The notes: a model not told the origin generated them from the sequence alone. A DNA stretch of 26,803 nt from Pseudolabrys sp. (GCA_026125925.1 JAHCKF010000011.1:1-26803), one strand, 5' to 3'. Counted from the first letter of the stretch, positions 7,529-15,316 are shown. Translations and numbers: made by a program.

Positions 7529-7631
7529 ACACTCCCGCTCGTCCCCGCGCAGGCGGGGACCCAGAGCGGCATTTGCCGAATGTGCGGCCTTAAGAACTGG
7601 ATTCCCGCCTTCGCGGGAATGAGCGGAGTGT
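7529..7631. repeat. 103-bp palindromic (MITE-like) repeat inside the phn operon
   Basis: Two hairpins face each other. GTCCCCGC-gcag-GCGGGGAC is at 7541-7560, and ATTCCCGC-cttc-GCGGGAAT is at 7601-7620; each is a perfect 8-bp stem with a 4-nt loop. Their flanks are inverted too: ACACTCCCGCTC at 7529-7540 mirrors GAGCGGAGTGT at 7621-7631 with one indel, and CCAG at 7561-7564 mirrors CTGG at 7597-7600. The roughly 30-bp centre is not clearly symmetrical. Elements built from such C-rich/G-rich palindromes are dispersed in many Bradyrhizobium-type genomes. It carries no gene of its own. Confidence 0.8.
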
Positions 7632-7652
7632 TCGGCACCGCTGGAGACACCC

Positions 7653-8348
7653 ATGCCCGCGCTTGAACTCAAAGACGTCGCCAAGACCTTCACCATGCAC
7701 CTGCAGGGCGGCCTCAAGCTTCCCGTGCTGCGCGATGTCAGCCTCAAAGCCGAGCCGGGCCAGTGCCTCGTGCTCACCGGGCCGTCCGGCGCCGGCAAGT
7801 CGTCGATCCTGAAGCTGATTTACGGCAATTACCGCTGCGACGAAGGCGCCATCCTGGTACGCGACGGCGACGCGACGGTCGATCTCGCCACCGCCGCGCC
7901 GCGCCGCATCCTCGCCGTGCGCCGGCGCGCGCTCGGCTATGTCACCCAGTTCCTGCGCGCGGTGCCGCGCGTCTCGGCGCTCGATATCGTCGCCGAGCCG
8001 CTGATCGCCGAAGGCGCCGTAACCGCCGAAGCGACCGAAGCAGCTGCCGCCATGCTCAAGCGCTTCAACGTGCCGGAGCGGCTGTGGAGCCTGCCGCCCG
8101 CCACCTTCTCCGGCGGCGAGCAGCAGCGCATCAATCTGGCGCGCGGCCTGTTGCCAGAGCACCCGATCCTGCTATTGGACGAGCCGACCGCCTCGCTCGA
8201 CGCCAAGAACCGCGCCGTCGTCGTCGATATCGTGCGCGAGCGCAAAGCGCGCGGCGCCGCCATCGTCGCCATCGTCCATGACGAGCAGGTCCGCGACGAC
8301 ATCGCCGACGTCGCCGTCGACGTCACCCGTTTTGCCACCGCCGCCTAG
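7653..8348 (+). CDS. phnL: C-P lyase ABC-type ATPase PhnL
   Basis: The protein is 231 residues and of LolD-like ABC ATPase type. It has Walker A GPSGAGKSS (43-51), signature FSGGEQQRINLARGL, Walker B ILLLDEPTASLD and H-loop IVHDE. The N-terminal LKDVAKTFTMHLQGGLKLPVL is characteristic of PhnL. It acts with PhnG, PhnH and PhnI in forming the ribosyl phosphonate and can join PhnK on the core complex; no permease partner is present. The ATG at 7653 has GGAG about 6 nt upstream, an independent ribosome site that compensates for the repeat separating it from phnK. The TAG lies 6 bp before the phnM start. Confidence 0.93.
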   Translation: MPALELKDVAKTFTMHLQGGLKLPVLRDVSLKAEPGQCLVLTGPSGAGKSSILKLIYGNYRCDEGAILVRDGDATVDLATAAPRRILAVRRRALGYVTQFLRAVPRVSALDIVAEPLIAEGAVTAEATEAAAAMLKRFNVPERLWSLPPATFSGGEQQRINLARGLLPEHPILLLDEPTASLDAKNRAVVVDIVRERKARGAAIVAIVHDEQVRDDIADVAVDVTRFATAA

Positions 8349-8354
8349 AGCACC

Positions 8355-9506
8355 ATGTCCGAAACGACGATCATCGAGAATGCCCGCATCGTCCTCGCCA
8401 ACGAGGTGATCGAGCGCGGCTATATCGCCTTCGATGGCGGCGCCATCGCTGAAGTCGGCGAAGGCCGGGCACCGGAGCGCGGCATCGACGCAGAAGGCGA
8501 CCTGCTGCTGCCCGGTCTCGTCGAATTGCACACTGACCATCTTGAGGCGCACGTGCAGCCGCGGCCGAAGGTGCAGTGGGACCCGGTCTCCGCTGTGGTG
8601 TCGTATGACGCGCAGATCGCCACCAGCGGCATCACCACCGTGCTCGATTCCTTGCGCGTCTGGCGCGAGGAAGGCAGCACTGACGCTGCCGACGGCCAGG
8701 CCGCCATGCTGTCCGGTGCGATCGATCGCGCCCGCGCCGCCGGCCTGCTGCGTGTCGATCACTATCTGCACCTACGCTGCGAAGTGCCAATGCCCAAGGT
8801 CGTTGATGACACCGCCGACCTGATCACGCGGCCGGATGTACGCCTGCTGTCGCTGATGGATCACACGCCAGGCCAGCGCCAGTTCCAGGACGCGCAAAAG
8901 CTGCGCGACTATTATCGCGGCAAGTCCGGCGGCATGACCGAAGCCGAACTCGACGAGATGTTCGCCCGCCGCATCGCGCATTCCGAACAATATGCGCCGC
9001 AGAACTACAAGGGTCTGGTCGAACTGGCGCAGCAGCACGGCACGCCCTTGGCGAGCCACGACGACACCACTGGCGAACATGTCGCGCAGGCGATCAAGGA
9101 CAGGGTCGCGATCGCCGAATTTCCGACCAATGTCCCCTCCGCCGAGGGCCTGCACGCCAACGGCATCAAGGTGATGATGGGCGCGCCAAATCTCGTGCGC
9201 GGCGGCTCGCATTCCGGCAATGTCGCCACCGCCGAACTGGCACGCGCCGGCCTGCTCGACCTGATGTCGTCGGACTACGTGCCGTCGAGCCTGTTGCTGG
9301 CCGCGCTGATGCTGCCGAAGGCGGCGCCGAACTACGACCTGCCCGCCGCCATCCGTACTGTGTCGAAGACGCCGGCCGAAGCCGTCGGCCTCACCGATCG
9401 CGGCGAGATCGCGACCGCCAAGCGCGCCGACGTCATCCGCGTTCATGTGGCGCCGGACGGCGCGGCGGTGCGCAGTGTCTGGAGCGGCGGCCGGCGCGTC
9501 GCATGA
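8355..9506 (+). CDS. phnM: PhnM, ribose 1-methylphosphonate 5-triphosphate diphosphatase
   Basis: This canonical PhnM has 383 residues. The metal-binding H59-T-D61 in ELHTDHLE is followed by RPKVQWDP, LHLRCEVPMPK, LLSLMDHTPGQRQF, ASHDDTT, MGAPNLVRGGSHSGN and SSDYVPSSLL, matching E. coli PhnM block by block. It removes pyrophosphate from the 5-triphosphate to give the 5-phosphate substrate of PhnJ. It starts 6 bp after phnL and its TGA overlaps the phnN ATG. The same locus carries a divergent paralogue at 441-1592 of the same length; the two differ most around the DHTPGQRQF block, which is intact here. Confidence 0.95.
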   Translation: MSETTIIENARIVLANEVIERGYIAFDGGAIAEVGEGRAPERGIDAEGDLLLPGLVELHTDHLEAHVQPRPKVQWDPVSAVVSYDAQIATSGITTVLDSLRVWREEGSTDAADGQAAMLSGAIDRARAAGLLRVDHYLHLRCEVPMPKVVDDTADLITRPDVRLLSLMDHTPGQRQFQDAQKLRDYYRGKSGGMTEAELDEMFARRIAHSEQYAPQNYKGLVELAQQHGTPLASHDDTTGEHVAQAIKDRVAIAEFPTNVPSAEGLHANGIKVMMGAPNLVRGGSHSGNVATAELARAGLLDLMSSDYVPSSLLLAALMLPKAAPNYDLPAAIRTVSKTPAEAVGLTDRGEIATAKRADVIRVHVAPDGAAVRSVWSGGRRVA

Positions 9507-10093
9507 TGACCGCCGCGCCCATCGGCCCCGGACATCTGGTGCTCGTGGTCGGGCCGAGCGGCGCCGGCAAGGATACGTTGATCGACGGAGCGCGCCGCGC
9601 GCTCGCCGGCGACGAACGCTTTGTCTTCGCCCGCCGCGTCGTCACGCGACCCGGCAACAGCGCCGAGGATCACGACAGCCTGGACGAGGCGGCTTTCCAG
9701 GCGGCGCGCGATAGCGGCGCCTTCGCGCTGTGGTGGGGCGCCCACGGCAACCACTACGCCTTGCCTGCGGCCGTCAATGACGCCATCCGCGACGGCCGCA
9801 TTGTCGTCGCCAATGTCTCGCGTGGTGTTGTCGATATGGCCCGAACACGCTACGCGGCCGTTACCGCCGTGCTGGTCACTGCGCCCGCCGCGGTGCTGGC
9901 CGCCCGGCTCGCCGGCCGGCAGCGCGCCAGCGACGGCCCGCTCGGCGACCGTATCAGGCGCAACGACGTCTACGCGAAGTTTTCCGCCGATGTCGTCATC
10001 GACAATGGCGGATCGGCGGCTGCGGGCATCGCTCAGATGATCGCCTCAATTGAGCGTGCGCGCATCGCGGAAACTGGCGGCGACGGCGCGTAG
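9503..10093 (+). CDS. phnN: PhnN, ribose 1,5-bisphosphate phosphokinase
   Basis: The protein is 196 residues, P-loop kinase family, with Walker A GPSGAGKDT at residues 17-25, RRVVTRPGN (guanylate-kinase-like substrate region), FALWWGAHGNHYALP and a C-terminal RIRRNDVY lid segment. It phosphorylates ribose 1,5-bisphosphate to PRPP, the last step that returns the ribose to metabolism. The ATG overlaps the phnM stop (ATGA); a second ATG directly follows. The last 48 bp are shared, on the other strand, with the end of the phosphotransferase gene, so no terminator fits between them. It is the last gene of the rightward phn operon in this window. Confidence 0.92.
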   Translation: MMTAAPIGPGHLVLVVGPSGAGKDTLIDGARRALAGDERFVFARRVVTRPGNSAEDHDSLDEAAFQAARDSGAFALWWGAHGNHYALPAAVNDAIRDGRIVVANVSRGVVDMARTRYAAVTAVLVTAPAAVLAARLAGRQRASDGPLGDRIRRNDVYAKFSADVVIDNGGSAAAGIAQMIASIERARIAETGGDGA

Positions 10094-11188
10094 CTGCGGC
10101 TGCGTCCGCTCGATGGCGGAAACCTGATGGTGTCGGGTCACATACAGCGCAACGAAACTCAAGGTCAGCGCGTCCTCGGCGTAGCGGAACGAGGCGCCGA
10201 GCCGGTCGAGAATCGCCGAGACCAGCGGCCGGTGCGCCTGGAGTGAGAACCGCGCCGCCGTCCGATAGGAATCGATCAGGCCGGCGGCGAAGGGAAACCG
10301 CAGCAGGTAGTGAAACAAGTCGAGTAGCGGCGCGCCGTCGGGGTCGCTGAACTCCCAGTCGATGGCGCGGCAGGCGCCGTCGTCCTGGCAGATCAGGTTC
10401 CAGGACACGAAGTCGCCGTGGTAAAATGCGGCCGGCACGGGTTCGTCATTGCGGACGGAATCGAGCATGCGGTCGAACTGCACCTCGTCCTCGCGCTCCG
10501 GCAGCGCCGTGAGGCGATCATGATACCGCCGCGCCAGCCCACGTAACGTCGTCTGCTGCTTCTGCTGCTGCAGCAGCGCAAGAAAATTTACCGCGGCCCG
10601 CTCCGGCGGCGAGAGGCGGATTTCGCCTTCGATCCATTCCTGCGCGGTCATGCCCAATGCCGGAAACAGGCCCAGCGGCCGCGGCGCCAGACCAGAATGC
10701 ATCTGTTCGACGCTCTCAAGATTGGCGTGCTCGCGTTCGAGCGACGACCAGGCGTGCGACCCCAACGCGACCTTCACGACGCGATTGACCTCGCCACTAT
10801 TCGCCGACAACAGGCTGATGACCGCTTTCTGCGTCGTCGAGGGCCGGGCCACATAGATCACCGGCACGATGTCGCTTTCATCGATGATGCCGAGGTGCGC
10901 CCAAGCGCCGCTGTCGAGATTGGCTATGCCGATGACAGCTGCACCAGGGATATGTCGGATACATTGCATACGGTGCGCGATCATCGCAAGGCGCCACTTG
11001 GCGCGCGACGCCCTCGCGATCGGCGACCACTGTCGCAACACCTTCTCAGACAGGTTCCAATCGAGCGGCGCAATCCAGCGCGGACCGTCGTCGCCCGGAA
11101 TCACGACGAAGCGCTGCGCCTTCGGAACCGAAGCGGAAGGCACCACCACGCAACCGGGAGGAAACAGTCGTTGTATTAATGACTCCAC
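10046..11188 (-). CDS. Aminoglycoside/choline-kinase-like phosphotransferase
   Basis: The 380-residue protein carries the APH/choline kinase catalytic pair: FYHGDFVSWNLI with H257-G-D259 and N264 (Brenner-type loop), and AIDWEFSDPDG with D277 for metal binding, followed by a helical DLFHYLLRF segment. The N-terminal 130 residues are poorly conserved and lack a clear glycine-rich loop. Such proteins occur in surface-polysaccharide loci and may phosphorylate a sugar or alcohol, but the substrate is unknown; true aminoglycoside resistance is unlikely. The start is a GTG at 11188 with a G-rich stretch upstream. It runs divergently from manC (296 bp apart) and overlaps phnN tail to tail by 48 bp. 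A run LLQQQKQQ comes from repeated CTG/CAG triplets. Confidence 0.7.
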   Translation of the reverse strand: MESLIQRLFPPGCVVVPSASVPKAQRFVVIPGDDGPRWIAPLDWNLSEKVLRQWSPIARASRAKWRLAMIAHRMQCIRHIPGAAVIGIANLDSGAWAHLGIIDESDIVPVIYVARPSTTQKAVISLLSANSGEVNRVVKVALGSHAWSSLEREHANLESVEQMHSGLAPRPLGLFPALGMTAQEWIEGEIRLSPPERAAVNFLALLQQQKQQTTLRGLARRYHDRLTALPEREDEVQFDRMLDSVRNDEPVPAAFYHGDFVSWNLICQDDGACRAIDWEFSDPDGAPLLDLFHYLLRFPFAAGLIDSYRTAARFSLQAHRPLVSAILDRLGASFRYAEDALTLSFVALYVTRHHQVSAIERTQPQLRAVAASFRDARTLN

Positions 11189-11484
11189 CGGCGCCCCCGC
11201 CCTTTGGCTGCTTATGTTTTCGGCACACGGACGTTGCCTTGGTGCCCGTTCATTTGGCGAACTGCCGCGAATTCACGCAAAGCGTCCGGAACTTCGCGTT
11301 AGGTAACAGTTCTATGACCGGTTCGTTCCGTCAGCCGCATGAAGCGCTGCGCGACATCCGTGGAGACCGCCGCCTCGCGCATTGTGGCTATCTCGCGCTC
11401 CGACCTTTTATTGCCGCAGACATTGCGCAGGTTCTCGTCGCCACAATTTCATTGCACGCGTCACCTCAGAAAAGGATGCACAAC
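11189..11484. other. Divergent intergenic region, phosphotransferase / manC
   Basis: This 296-bp gap separates two divergently transcribed genes and presumably carries both promoters. I find no -35/-10 pair good enough to report and no strong inverted repeat. It stays open in the manC frame on the plus strand, but its translation is Arg/Ser/His-rich and precedes the normal start of the family, so I read it as non-coding. AAAGGA at 11471-11476 is the manC ribosome site. Confidence 0.5.
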
Positions 11485-12984
11485 ATGGCCCTGCGCGAAC
11501 TGTTGGCGCCAACGAAGAAGAAGATCGATCTGAAAGACGGCCTCGTGGTGCCGGTCCTTCTGTCCGGTGGAGCCGGAACGCGGCTGTGGCCGCTATCGCG
11601 CGAAACCTATCCGAAGCAACTCCTGTCGCTGATCGGTGAGCACACATTGCTGCAGCAGGCTGCGATGCGCGTAGCGGATCGCAACAAGTTCACCGCGCCG
11701 CTGGTGGTCGCGCATGAGGAACATCGCTTCGTCATCGCCGAGCAGTTGCGCTCGCTCGGCGTCACCGATTCGACGATCGTACTGGAACCGGTCCGGCGCA
11801 ACACTGCCGTGGCGGTCACCGTCGCCGCCCTGATCGTCAACAAGATCGACCCGAATACGACGTTGCTGGTGATGCCGGTCGATCACCTCATCCGCGACAA
11901 CGCCGCCTTCATCGACACCATCGATACGGCAACCGCGGCCGCGGACCATCACAAGCTCTCGCTGTTCGGCATCCAGCCGACGCATCCGGCGACCGGGTAC
12001 GGATACATCAAGAGCGGCCAGCCCGTCGAGGCAGCGCCGGGCGTCCAGGAGGTCGGCGAATTCATCGAAAAGCCAAACGCGGCGCGCGCCGCGGAACTCA
12101 TCGCCAGCGGCGACTACCTGTGGAACAGCGGCATTTTCCTGCTCCCGGTTCGTGTGTTCCTGCGCGAACTGGAGCGGCACGCCCCCGAGGTGCTGAAGGC
12201 GGCGCGCGGCGCGGTCGCGACCGCATCGCTCGATCTCGACTTCCTGCGGCTGCGCGAAGAGCCGCTGGCGGCCTGCCCGTCGATCTCGCTCGACAAGGCG
12301 GTATTGGAGAAAACAGACCGTGCCGCGGTCGTCCCGGCGCGTTTCGACTGGAGCGATATCGGAAGCTGGTCGGCGCTCTGGGAAGTCGGCGACAAGACCG
12401 CCGACGATAATGTCGAAATCGGCGAAGTCATCGCCGAAGACAGTCGCGGCTGCTATCTGCGCGGCGATGGCCCGCTGGTCGCCGCGCTCGGCGTCGAGGA
12501 TCTCGTCGTGGTGGCGACACCGGACGTCGTATTGGTGACGCCGAAGAACAATTCGCAGGATGTCGGGAAGCTCGTCACCCGTCTGAAGCAGGAAGGCCAC
12601 AGCTCGGCGACGCAGACCCAGTGCGTGTACCGGCCCTGGGGCTACTATCAGCAGATCCATGTCGGCGAGCGCTTCCAGGTCAAGCGCATTACCGTCAATC
12701 CCGGCTGCAAGCTGTCGCTGCAGAAGCACTTCCATCGCGCCGAGCATTGGGTGGTCGTCAACGGCACGGCTTTGGTCACACGCGACGATGAAGAGGTGCT
12801 GCTCGGCGAGAACGAGTCGCTGTTCATTCCGCTCGGTGCGATGCACCGGCTGGAGAACCCAGGCAAGATGCCCCTCAACCTCATCGAGGTGCAGTCCGGG
12901 GCCTATCTCGGCGAGGACGATATCGTCCGCGTCGAGGACATCTACAACCGTGTCACGCCAGAGCTGGTAAAGACCGGGACCTGA
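11485..12984 (+). CDS. manC: Bifunctional mannose-1-phosphate guanylyltransferase / mannose-6-phosphate isomerase
   Basis: The 499-residue protein has the type II PMI-GMP layout. An N-terminal nucleotidyltransferase carries VPVLLSGGAGTRLWPLSRE (22-40), the MPVDHLI metal site and EFIEKPN sugar-binding segment, followed by a left-handed helix linker. A C-terminal cupin isomerase contains QKHFHRAEHWVVVNGTA (from residue 413), with zinc-binding histidines and glutamate. It converts fructose 6-phosphate to mannose 6-phosphate and mannose 1-phosphate to GDP-mannose (XanB/AlgA type). The ATG at 11485 is preceded by AAAGGA at 8 nt; an ATG at 11476 would add three residues. It supplies GDP-mannose for the GumH-like mannosyltransferase of this locus. 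It ends 3 bp before the convergent acyltransferase gene. Confidence 0.94.
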   Translation: MALRELLAPTKKKIDLKDGLVVPVLLSGGAGTRLWPLSRETYPKQLLSLIGEHTLLQQAAMRVADRNKFTAPLVVAHEEHRFVIAEQLRSLGVTDSTIVLEPVRRNTAVAVTVAALIVNKIDPNTTLLVMPVDHLIRDNAAFIDTIDTATAAADHHKLSLFGIQPTHPATGYGYIKSGQPVEAAPGVQEVGEFIEKPNAARAAELIASGDYLWNSGIFLLPVRVFLRELERHAPEVLKAARGAVATASLDLDFLRLREEPLAACPSISLDKAVLEKTDRAAVVPARFDWSDIGSWSALWEVGDKTADDNVEIGEVIAEDSRGCYLRGDGPLVAALGVEDLVVVATPDVVLVTPKNNSQDVGKLVTRLKQEGHSSATQTQCVYRPWGYYQQIHVGERFQVKRITVNPGCKLSLQKHFHRAEHWVVVNGTALVTRDDEEVLLGENESLFIPLGAMHRLENPGKMPLNLIEVQSGAYLGEDDIVRVEDIYNRVTPELVKTGT

Positions 12985-12987
12985 CGC

Positions 12988-14268
12988 CTAATTGGCCGTG
13001 CCGCGGAGCGCCAGAGCTTCGGCGCTCCGCTTGCGCGCTGGGCGCGATTTCAGCAGCAGCGCCGGGCGCTCGACGGTAAGATAAGTGATGGCGGACAGGC
13101 TGATCGTGATCAACAGCACCGCGGCAAAGGACATGAGTACCAGCAGCAGCGTATGCGGCCGCTCGTCGTGCAACAGCCATTTATGCACGCCCCAGATCAC
13201 CGGCAGGTGCCACAGATAGAAGCTATACGAGATGACGCCGATCCAGCGGATCGGGTGCCATTCGAGCAGCGTTACCAACCATTGCGGACGTCCCGATGCC
13301 GTTTCCGTCGTGACGATGAGCAGCAGCGCCGCGAAGAATGAAGCGAAGCCGAATTCGTGCTCGATTCGGCTCAGCACGATGCCGGCGGCCGCCGCGGCAT
13401 AGAGCCAGCGGCGAAAGCGCAGCCGCGCCTCGCGCGCCGTCAAGGTCTGGCTGTGTCGATAGGCGATCGCCGCCAGCATGCCGACACCGAACAAATCGGC
13501 CTGACACAGGATGCTGCGCAAATAGACGGCAAGCCAGTTGCCGCCCCATTGCTGATAGAACTGCGTCGCCGCATCGCCGTGCAGCTGCATGTTGCCAACG
13601 GTGCGGCAGACAAGCCCCTCGGCGATCATGCCCAGCGAGACCGCCAGCGCGGCCCGGTCCAGGCCCCAGCGCGCGCTGAGCCGCACCGCGGCAACCGCCA
13701 GAACCGGCAGCACCAGATAGAAGCAGATTTCCGCGGTCAGTGACCAGGACACGCCGAGGCCGGTCTTGATCGTCGACGGCAACAGGGTGTGCACGAGGAA
13801 CAGATTGGCCAGGATCGCGCCGGGATCGGTCATGCGCCCCACCGTCTCGCCGACGCCTTCAACGCCGGTATTCGTCAGCGAGACCGGCGACACATAGGCA
13901 AGGCCGAACCCGCAAGCGACGGCAAGAAAGATGACGGCGTAAGCGGGATAGATGCGCAGAAAACGATTGGCGAAGTAACGCGGGATACCGAGCGGCCGGC
14001 TCCGCGCAGCCGCCGTCAGGAACGGTCCGAACAGCAGAAAGCCCGATAGCACGAAGAACAACGTCAACCCTTGCCCGGCAACATTGAGAATCTTCTGCCC
14101 CAGAGGCGGGACCATCTCGGCGGGCACAAGGTGCAGATTGAAGTGGCCGAGCATGACCGAGAGAGCGGCGGCGGCTCGCAGGCCTTCGATGCCGGCGAGC
14201 CGCTTGCCCGAGGTCGGCTGGACCTCGAGCGCCTCGACGCCTGTTGCGGCGTCATTGGGTGCGTTCAT
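12988..14268 (-). CDS. Acyltransferase 3 family membrane protein
   Basis: The protein has 426 residues from the ATG at 14268, which has GGGAG nine bases upstream. It begins with the family signature AGIEGLRAAAALSVMLGHFN, contains the catalytic-type histidine in LGHFNLH, and then LTLFFVLSGFLLFGPF and RYFANRFLRIYPAY, with about ten membrane helices. WSLTAEICFYLVLPV, a hallmark of the OafA/ExoZ family, is in the middle. It probably transfers acetyl or another acyl group to a sugar of the exopolysaccharide while it is lipid-linked, in the inner membrane. The C-terminus is basic and contains a 10-bp DNA hairpin in its coding sequence (13003-13030). A GTG at 14298 would add ten residues. It lies downstream of the sugar transferase on the same strand, 70 bp away. 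Confidence 0.9.
   Translation of the reverse strand: MNAPNDAATGVEALEVQPTSGKRLAGIEGLRAAAALSVMLGHFNLHLVPAEMVPPLGQKILNVAGQGLTLFFVLSGFLLFGPFLTAAARSRPLGIPRYFANRFLRIYPAYAVIFLAVACGFGLAYVSPVSLTNTGVEGVGETVGRMTDPGAILANLFLVHTLLPSTIKTGLGVSWSLTAEICFYLVLPVLAVAAVRLSARWGLDRAALAVSLGMIAEGLVCRTVGNMQLHGDAATQFYQQWGGNWLAVYLRSILCQADLFGVGMLAAIAYRHSQTLTAREARLRFRRWLYAAAAAGIVLSRIEHEFGFASFFAALLLIVTTETASGRPQWLVTLLEWHPIRWIGVISYSFYLWHLPVIWGVHKWLLHDERPHTLLLVLMSFAAVLLITISLSAITYLTVERPALLLKSRPARKRSAEALALRGTAN
13003..13030. terminator. Possible hairpin terminator for manC inside the convergent gene
   Basis: GCGGAGCGCC (13003-13012) and its exact complement GGCGCTCCGC (13021-13030) flank an 8-nt loop, 19 bp after the manC stop. 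There is no T-run after it on the plus strand (TTGCG follows), so it is not a classical intrinsic terminator. It lies in the last codons of the acyltransferase gene. Confidence 0.3.
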
Positions 14269-14338
14269 GCCGCCATACTCCCCTCGCCCGCGCGGCACGC
14301 TTGGTGCCAGACGCGGAGCCGCCGATCTTCAGAACCGC

Positions 14339-15103
14339 CTACTCGGCTTTGCCGAAGAAGAACTCGCGCTTCACCGTCCACCAGATGATCTTGATGTCCA
14401 GCCACAGCGACCATCGCTCGATATACTGGAGATCGTAATCGACGCGCGAGATCGCGGCCTCGGCTTTGGCGGTGCTGCCACGGCAGCCGCTGACCTGCGC
14501 CAGGCCGGTGATGCCCGGCCGGATCGTGTGCCGCTGAAAGTAGTACGGCACCAGATTCTCATAGAGCGTGTCTGCCGCCTGCATGCCGGGCACGTGCGGC
14601 CGCGGCCCGACCAGCGACATGTCGCCGCGAATGACGTTGATGAGTTGCGGCAACTCGTCGAGGCTGGTCTTCCGCAAGACCCGGCCGACCGCCGTGACAC
14701 GCGGATCGTTGCTCACGGTCTGCGCCACGCCCCGCTTGTCACCAAGATGCGTATGCATCGTGCGGAATTTGAAGATGCGGAAGCGATGGTTGCGGTGGCC
14801 GTAGCGATATTGCGTGAAGAAGACGGGGCCTGGCGAGGTCAGCTTGATCGCCAGCGCGATGCCGCCGAACAGCGGCGCAAACGCCAGCAGCGCGAGGCTG
14901 GCGCACGATGCGTCGAACAGGCGCTTCGTGCGCGACCGCGTCGGCTCACTGAGCGCACCGCGATGCGAGAGATAATAGAGCCGTCGGCGTGGCGGCCGCG
15001 GCCGATCGCTATAGCTCACGCCGGGCCGGAAGAGCGGCTGCTTACGGTGCCAAACCGATACCGAGTCGTCCCGCATTGCGGGCAGCGAAGCAGAGAGGGC
15101 CAT
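14339..15103 (-). CDS. ExoY-type initiating sugar transferase (polyprenyl-phosphate hexose-1-P transferase)
   Basis: The protein is 254 residues, short form without the N-terminal four-helix domain of WbaP/GumD. One hydrophobic helix (64-88) is followed by the cytoplasmic catalytic domain: GPVFFTQYR (92-100), FKFRTMH (111-117), KTSLDELPQL with the Asp-Glu dyad (D149, E150), GDMSLVGPRP (160-169) and RPGITGLAQVSG (195-206). It moves hexose 1-phosphate from UDP-sugar to undecaprenyl phosphate, the first step of repeat assembly. I chose the ATG at 15103 because GGAG lies 6 nt before it; ATG 15115 is the alternative. Frame extends upstream to 15295 but that part is Arg/Ser-rich and unlike the family. 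Glucose as substrate is inferred from the GumM-like partner; galactose is possible. Confidence 0.92.
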   Translation of the reverse strand: MALSASLPAMRDDSVSVWHRKQPLFRPGVSYSDRPRPPRRRLYYLSHRGALSEPTRSRTKRLFDASCASLALLAFAPLFGGIALAIKLTSPGPVFFTQYRYGHRNHRFRIFKFRTMHTHLGDKRGVAQTVSNDPRVTAVGRVLRKTSLDELPQLINVIRGDMSLVGPRPHVPGMQAADTLYENLVPYYFQRHTIRPGITGLAQVSGCRGSTAKAEAAISRVDYDLQYIERWSLWLDIKIIWWTVKREFFFGKAE

Positions 15104-15293
15104 CGTTCGCTCCATTACAGTGTTGCTCAGTGCACGAATGGACAACCGCCCCCGTGCGCCCTCCCTGTTGCTGCGACTCTTGCGGACTGCCGTTAACGAT
15201 TCGCATCGTGTGTATCGCCCCCGACCGGGTCCGCGCCGCTTTGCGAGAGACAGACTATCGTCCTTCTTGGAGAAAGTGTGGCGGTGCACCATC

Positions 15294-15312
15294 ACGAATG
15301 CCGAACATTCGT
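15294..15312. promoter_or_regulatory. Inverted repeat ACGAATG-N5-CATTCGT
   Basis: The 7-bp arms are perfect (15294-15300 and 15306-15312) with spacer CCGAA. It lies 191 bp upstream of the sugar transferase start and is followed 4 bp later by a second inverted repeat. The pair looks like binding sites for a dimeric regulator of the exopolysaccharide genes; which one is unknown. Confidence 0.4.
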
Positions 15313-15316
15313 ATCA

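Noticed and set aside
10551..10577. CTG/CAG triplet run, possible contingency repeat
   Set aside because: It is short and impure, in frame within a Gln-rich helix of the phosphotransferase; length changes would be in frame and not switch the gene.
10046..11188. Antibiotic (aminoglycoside) resistance gene
   Set aside because: Only the generic kinase motifs match; context is surface polysaccharide and the N-terminal lobe is unlike resistance enzymes.
11179..11484. A 102-codon N-terminal extension of manC
   Set aside because: Family members start shortly before the nucleotidyltransferase motif, the extension has no domain, and the ribosome site is at 11471.
15104..15295. A 64-residue N-terminal extension of the sugar transferase
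   Set aside because: It is Arg/Ser-rich, unlike the family N-terminus, and GGAG precedes the ATG at 15103.
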